64,000 nucleotides of DNA. It comes from Cryptomeria japonica (Eukaryota > Streptophyta > Pinopsida > Cupressales > Cupressaceae). The notes below the pieces were generated by a model. The model did not search any database. It was not told where the DNA came from and saw only the letters and a program-made list of their open reading frames with translations. Below, in pieces: positions 60,302 to 64,000 of the stretch. Both the position numbers and the translations under genes were made by a program. The stretch's first letter is position 1; every line of letters starts with the position of its first letter. The DNA is taken from positions 816,520,396 to 816,584,395 of the forward strand of contig NC_081414.1 in the NCBI RefSeq assembly GCF_030272615.1, written 5' to 3'.

Positions 60302-61581
60302 TGTAAACTAGGAGTTCCACTCATTTACATACAAAATATTAAAAAGAGATTAAATTCAATAAATCTAACCTAAATTATATTGAAAGAGGGTTGAATACTA
60401 ATTGAATTGTTTTCCTTTTGTTTAGTTGAGGATGCAATTAAAGTAGTGTAATTTGGAAGTTAGATCTAGGGTGAATGATAGCGAATTGATCTAAAATAAC
60501 ATGACAACAAGATACAAACATGGAATGGAGACATGGAGCTAAGTTTGAGCAAAAGAGGCAAAGGAGCACCTGTGATGGCAAGTTTGACCTGAAAGTGCGA
60601 GACCATGTGGAAGTAAGCGGCCTAGTCCTTGATGTTAGTTATAGATAGACATGAATCTTTTAGAATCAATGTCACTCAAAATATATTCCCAGAAGTTCAT
60701 AAAAAATTCTCAAGACCACGTGGCACTAGGAAACCTGGCCCTCTAATTTTACCTCTACAAAATTCAGAACTAATTATTGTCGTCTCCTCTGCTAGAATCT
60801 CTATCAGTGGCTCTTGGATCTATCATCTGCACATAGAAAGAAAGAAAATGGTGTTGTTGATGGGGGTTTGCCCTAGGTCAAACCCCAGGTTTGTAATTAA
60901 CCCTTGAATTAAATTAAAATTGAACTTGAAAATGGAATTTACTGAATTGAAAAGCTTGGATTTTGAGGAAAATGGTAGATCTAAATTTGAAATGCTTGAA
61001 TCGGAACTTGATACCTTGATGAATCTTGCATTGAAGTCTTCATGCAAAGGTTGATAATGTAATGTAGGATGTCTTTATTAAGTCTTGATCATGTATGCTA
61101 TCATGAATGCTTGAAATCTGAAATTTGACCTCTCCTTCACTGCCTTGATGATGCTCGATTGGTTGGTCATCTGAATTTGCAAAAGTGCAATTGGAAATTT
61201 GTAAAGAAATCCCAAAATGAGGGGGCTAGGTTTTCTTTTATACCTAGCTACACCAAATATGTTTGAAATTTTGAGGTAGGACGACATGGAGAATATTTTC
61301 TTACCTTTGAAATGTGTCTTTTGTGAGGTCCAAATTTGGGCCCCTTTTGGGAGGACCATGATGCCTAGGGTGTCTTGATCTTGGGACCATCTCACCCACT
61401 TCATTGTAGTCCTGCCAATTAGGACCAGAATTTAAATAGGGTGCCACATAGGTACAAAGGATATTGAATTTAGATGGGTGTGAGAATAATTGAAATATTA
61501 TCAAGGCACAAGAGGCCAAAACACAAAAGTGAGGCCTAAGCAAGGATGAAATTATGTAGAGATACAATTTATAATGCTACA
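60302..61581 (-). mobile_element. Diverged F-type LTR, probably solo, ends approximate
   Basis: The minus strand from 61581 resembles LTR F at 6530: CTCACTTTTGTGTTT and AAAAGGGGCCCAAATTTGG blocks in the same order, and AGGTATAAAAGAAAACC supplies a TATA box. The left end is set at TGTAAACTAGG by position only; flanking AACAA and CATAA do not match well (3 of 5). Gag of G stops on the left side; on the right only about 50 bases separate it from LTR H, beyond which G's gag is readable again. Confidence 0.6.
61235..61242 (-). promoter_or_regulatory. TATA box in the F-type LTR
   Basis: Minus strand TATAAAAG within AGGTATAAAAGAAAACC. Confidence 0.5.
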
Positions 61582-61631
61582 CATAACATCGTGCTTAAAT
61601 TTATTAATTCTAATGTGATGAAGATTCCTCT

Positions 61632-63068
61632 TGTTGACCACTACCGAATGCTAAGGGGGGGGGGTGAATCAACATATACAAAACTTGATCTCATTAAAGT
61701 ACTTTAATAATAACATCCATCCAAACACATATGTATGAAATTAAACAATTGAAACATTAAATGCATCCACACAAGAACACCAAGTGTTTTATGTGGAAAA
61801 CCCAAACTAGGGAAAATGATGGTGAGAATCAAACTCACAATATATATTAACTGATTACAATGGTGAAGGCCATAGGCCAGGGATCTCACTACTCTGGACT
61901 TGTAGACTAAGGCACACAACCTTAGGCAAGAAACAAAAGAGAGACTTGCACAACTGAAGTTCACTTCTTCAGAGCAAGGTACAAAATCAATTGTCCAAAT
62001 ACAACAAGAATAATAGACTAAACTGTATACACAATACCATCTATCAGAATATGGATAATAGTCTACAACTTAATACTCATCTTTGTGCACTGCGCAATAC
62101 TTTTTAACCTTTGATTCACTTCAACTTCACACCACATTCGCACTACACACTTCATTACTTTTTTTTACTTCATATCCATGTCATACCCATCATGCCAAAA
62201 CACAATTGATTTGCCCATTATATATCAATTGGATCAACAATAAACTCTACTAGGTCAGCCAAAAGGAAAATGTAACATGTACAAAGTATCAATCCAAAAT
62301 ATATCATCTATAAGGTAAATAAGATGTGTGAGGGTTCACACCAAGTCAGCACACCTTCCAAATATCACCAAAATACTTTACACGTCACTGCTCAAACCGA
62401 TCTACTTATTCCAAAGTATCTTAATTTGGACCCAAAAACAAAATAAGCAGTCTACCACAAAAGAAGTACAACACCTTAGGAATAATAACAATTTCTCTGC
62501 AACATCCTTAAAACAATATCAAGATGAGGACAAAAGTGTATTCCTCCGCATAATCCTAGAATTAGCACTAGAGCTTATAGACAATAATGTCGCTCCTGAA
62601 TCAACCATCCAAACAACTAGAAAATTGAAATCAAGCTACTAGAACCATTCTACAATAGTAAACATGATCATTTGAAACATATCTAGTGAAAACATATATT
62701 TCGGATCACGATACTAATCACCAGAATAGTCAACAAAGGTAATACCATTCACTTCCAGATCAAACAAAGAAAATTGAACTTTAAAAAACACCTCATATCA
62801 TCATCCTATTTTATCCTGAAGACATAACATCAATCTGCCAATAACTCTGTACCATATAGTTAATTAGATAGGCAGCTATACTAGCAACCAGATGCAATCA
62901 GAAACATACATTTCCGCTATACATCACTTCCAACTCATAACACTAGCACAACAATACATCCATACAGACATCATAGTTCATCACAATATATCTAGACCAA
63001 AAACACCAACATCCAAACCACTAACAAGTTTGAAATCAATGACAACAAAGACATGCGTATGTGTAACA
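61632..63068 (-). mobile_element. Solo LTR H (copia-type), near-match target duplication CCTCT/CATCT
   Basis: Plus strand TGTTGACCACTACCGAATGC... to ...GCGTATGTGTAACA. The G10 run followed by TGAATCAAC (about 61657-61675), the module TATGTGGAAAACCCAAACTAGGG near 61780-61810 (shown here only in part) and TCAATGACAACAAAG near the far end all match the layout of A and D LTRs in the same orientation. Flanks are CCTCT (61627-61631) and CATCT (63069-63073). Minus-strand open frames here are LTR sequence, not genes. Confidence 0.75.
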
Positions 63069-63073
63069 CATCT

Positions 63074-63845
63074 CATCTATCCCATGGATACTTCCAAGTC
63101 TTTACTACCTTATTTTGATCCTAAATCATGTTGTCCATACCATCATCAAGTTGGACATGATACTAAGAGGTGTTATAGATCAAAGCATGAGATTCAAGAT
63201 CTTATTGATTCTAATACTATAGTAGTGGATGGTGTGAATGGTAAATGAAATGCATCTATGACACCTCCTAATAAAAAATTTCAAGACTTTACCAATCCTT
63301 TTCCTTCTCACTCTATCAATGTTGTTGAGCTTAATGATAATAGCCATATAGATATTAATGATATATATAGTGAAGCCAACAATGTTGTGAACTTTATTGA
63401 GAAATGTAAGTCTTAGTGTGACCCTTGCATCACCTTTGACTTGAGATATCATTAGAGAACCTAATGGACCATTATACATTACCGTGAAGATTTAAGGATA
63501 TCTCTTATATGGAATGCTCATAGATCCAGTATGTATGGTGAATATTATCATGGAAGAAAATATCCATACACAACAAATATATCAAGAAACATATGATAAA
63601 TCTAATCTTGCAATTAAGGTGCATGATGGTTTCACTTGTCTCATAATAGGTTCCATCACCCTTTTTGTAGAAGTTGTTAGTAAGTGCTTAGATGTTACCC
63701 ATGCCATTATCCCTATCTCAAACCAAATCCATGTGAAGTTGGGACACCCTTGGCTTTATTTCATGAAAGCTATACCTTCTATCATTCATAAATGTTTGAA
63801 ATTTACTCATAATGGGTGTGCTATAACAATCAATCATAGTTTAGG
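63074..63845 (+). pseudogene. Gag zinc finger and protease of gypsy body G
   Basis: LLPYFDPKSCCPYHHQVGHD near 63103-63160 is the end of gag with a C-x2-H-x4-H-x4-C-like finger (CPYHHQVGHDTKRC), followed by KHEIQDLIDSNTI. A TGA at 63246 ends this frame. The protease continues near 63510-63840: VEVVSKCLDVTHAI, then LGHPWLYFMKAIPSIIHKCL. The catalytic D-T-G region near 63505-63540 is not recognisable (MLIDPVCMVNII, with DPV for D-G-G). The frame leaves the gypsy pattern after about 63840, where LINE sequence begins. Confidence 0.82.
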
Positions 63846-64000
63846 ATTCCTACTAAGTATGCTGAGGCCATTGAAAAAATTCAGAGATCTTTTTTATGGA
63901 CAGGGGTTGAGGAGAAGAAGAGAATGAACTTAATTGCTTGGGAGAAGGTCTGTAAGCCTATGAATAAAGGAGGTCTGGGCCTTAGAAGAATAAGAGATAT
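63846..64000 (+). pseudogene. LINE (L1-type) ORF2 fragment, C-terminal to RT
   Basis: One frame reads KYAEAIEKIQRSFLWTG, then LIAWEKVCKPMNKGGLGLRR, the conserved segment after the RT of plant L1 elements (F-L-W, W-x-x-V-C-x-P, G-G-L-G). It runs off the window. It is open for all visible codons. It joins the gypsy protease with no LTR, as expected for a 5'-truncated LINE insertion, but the 3' end and target duplication lie outside. Confidence 0.8.

Overview
This window looks like the repeat-filled, AT-rich DNA of a large plant genome, probably a conifer or other gymnosperm (an inference from retroelement style and density; the sequence does not name the species). I see no intact single-copy host gene, tRNA, rRNA or CRISPR. 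Nearly everything I can recognise is LTR retrotransposon, mostly dead, with clear nested insertions. Letters A to J are my own labels.

Layout. 1-2277 is the broken pol of a Ty1/copia element on the minus strand. 2278-7780 is non-coding, with a diverged gypsy-type LTR (F) from 6530. From 7781 a Ty3/gypsy element E begins: LTR 7781-9020, decayed gag, start of protease. E is interrupted inside its protease (about 11183) by a larger Ty3/gypsy element C of the Tat type, and resumes near 50137; an LTR of E's family lies at 53070-55571. C is split by four insertions: copia element A (13749-28027, minus, target duplication ACAAT), copia element D (30434-37807, minus, TATTT), and two solo LTRs of one family in opposite orientation (40260-41755 with GTATG; 43148-44865 with CTATC). 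A is itself split by copia element B (18194-24884, plus). The deepest stack is therefore E containing C containing A containing B. After 55577 comes another gypsy gag-protease body (G), cut by solo LTRs J (55926-57610, AGAAG), I (58068-59204, TTTTC), a diverged F-type LTR (about 60302-61581) and H (61632-63068), and then joined to a LINE fragment at about 63846.

How the parts work together. A, B and D each keep the full copia order LTR, PBS complementary to initiator Met tRNA, gag with CCHC knuckle, protease, integrase, reverse transcriptase, RNase H, PPT (CCAAAGGGGGAGAT in all three), LTR. All carry stop codons, many of them CAG to TAG. C carries gag, protease, RT, a decayed RNase H, a second archaeal-type RNase H, integrase, and then, downstream and on the opposite strand, a gene with a plant mobile domain (PMD), a predicted 413-bp intron, and an acidic tail, followed by the PPT and 3' LTR.

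The most interesting points are the antisense, apparently spliced PMD gene inside C; a near-perfect 37-bp-arm hairpin in one solo LTR; a 47-bp minisatellite inside another; dense ACCGG motifs and a shared LTR module in otherwise different copia families; and repeated CAG-to-TAG loss at the same codons in different elements.
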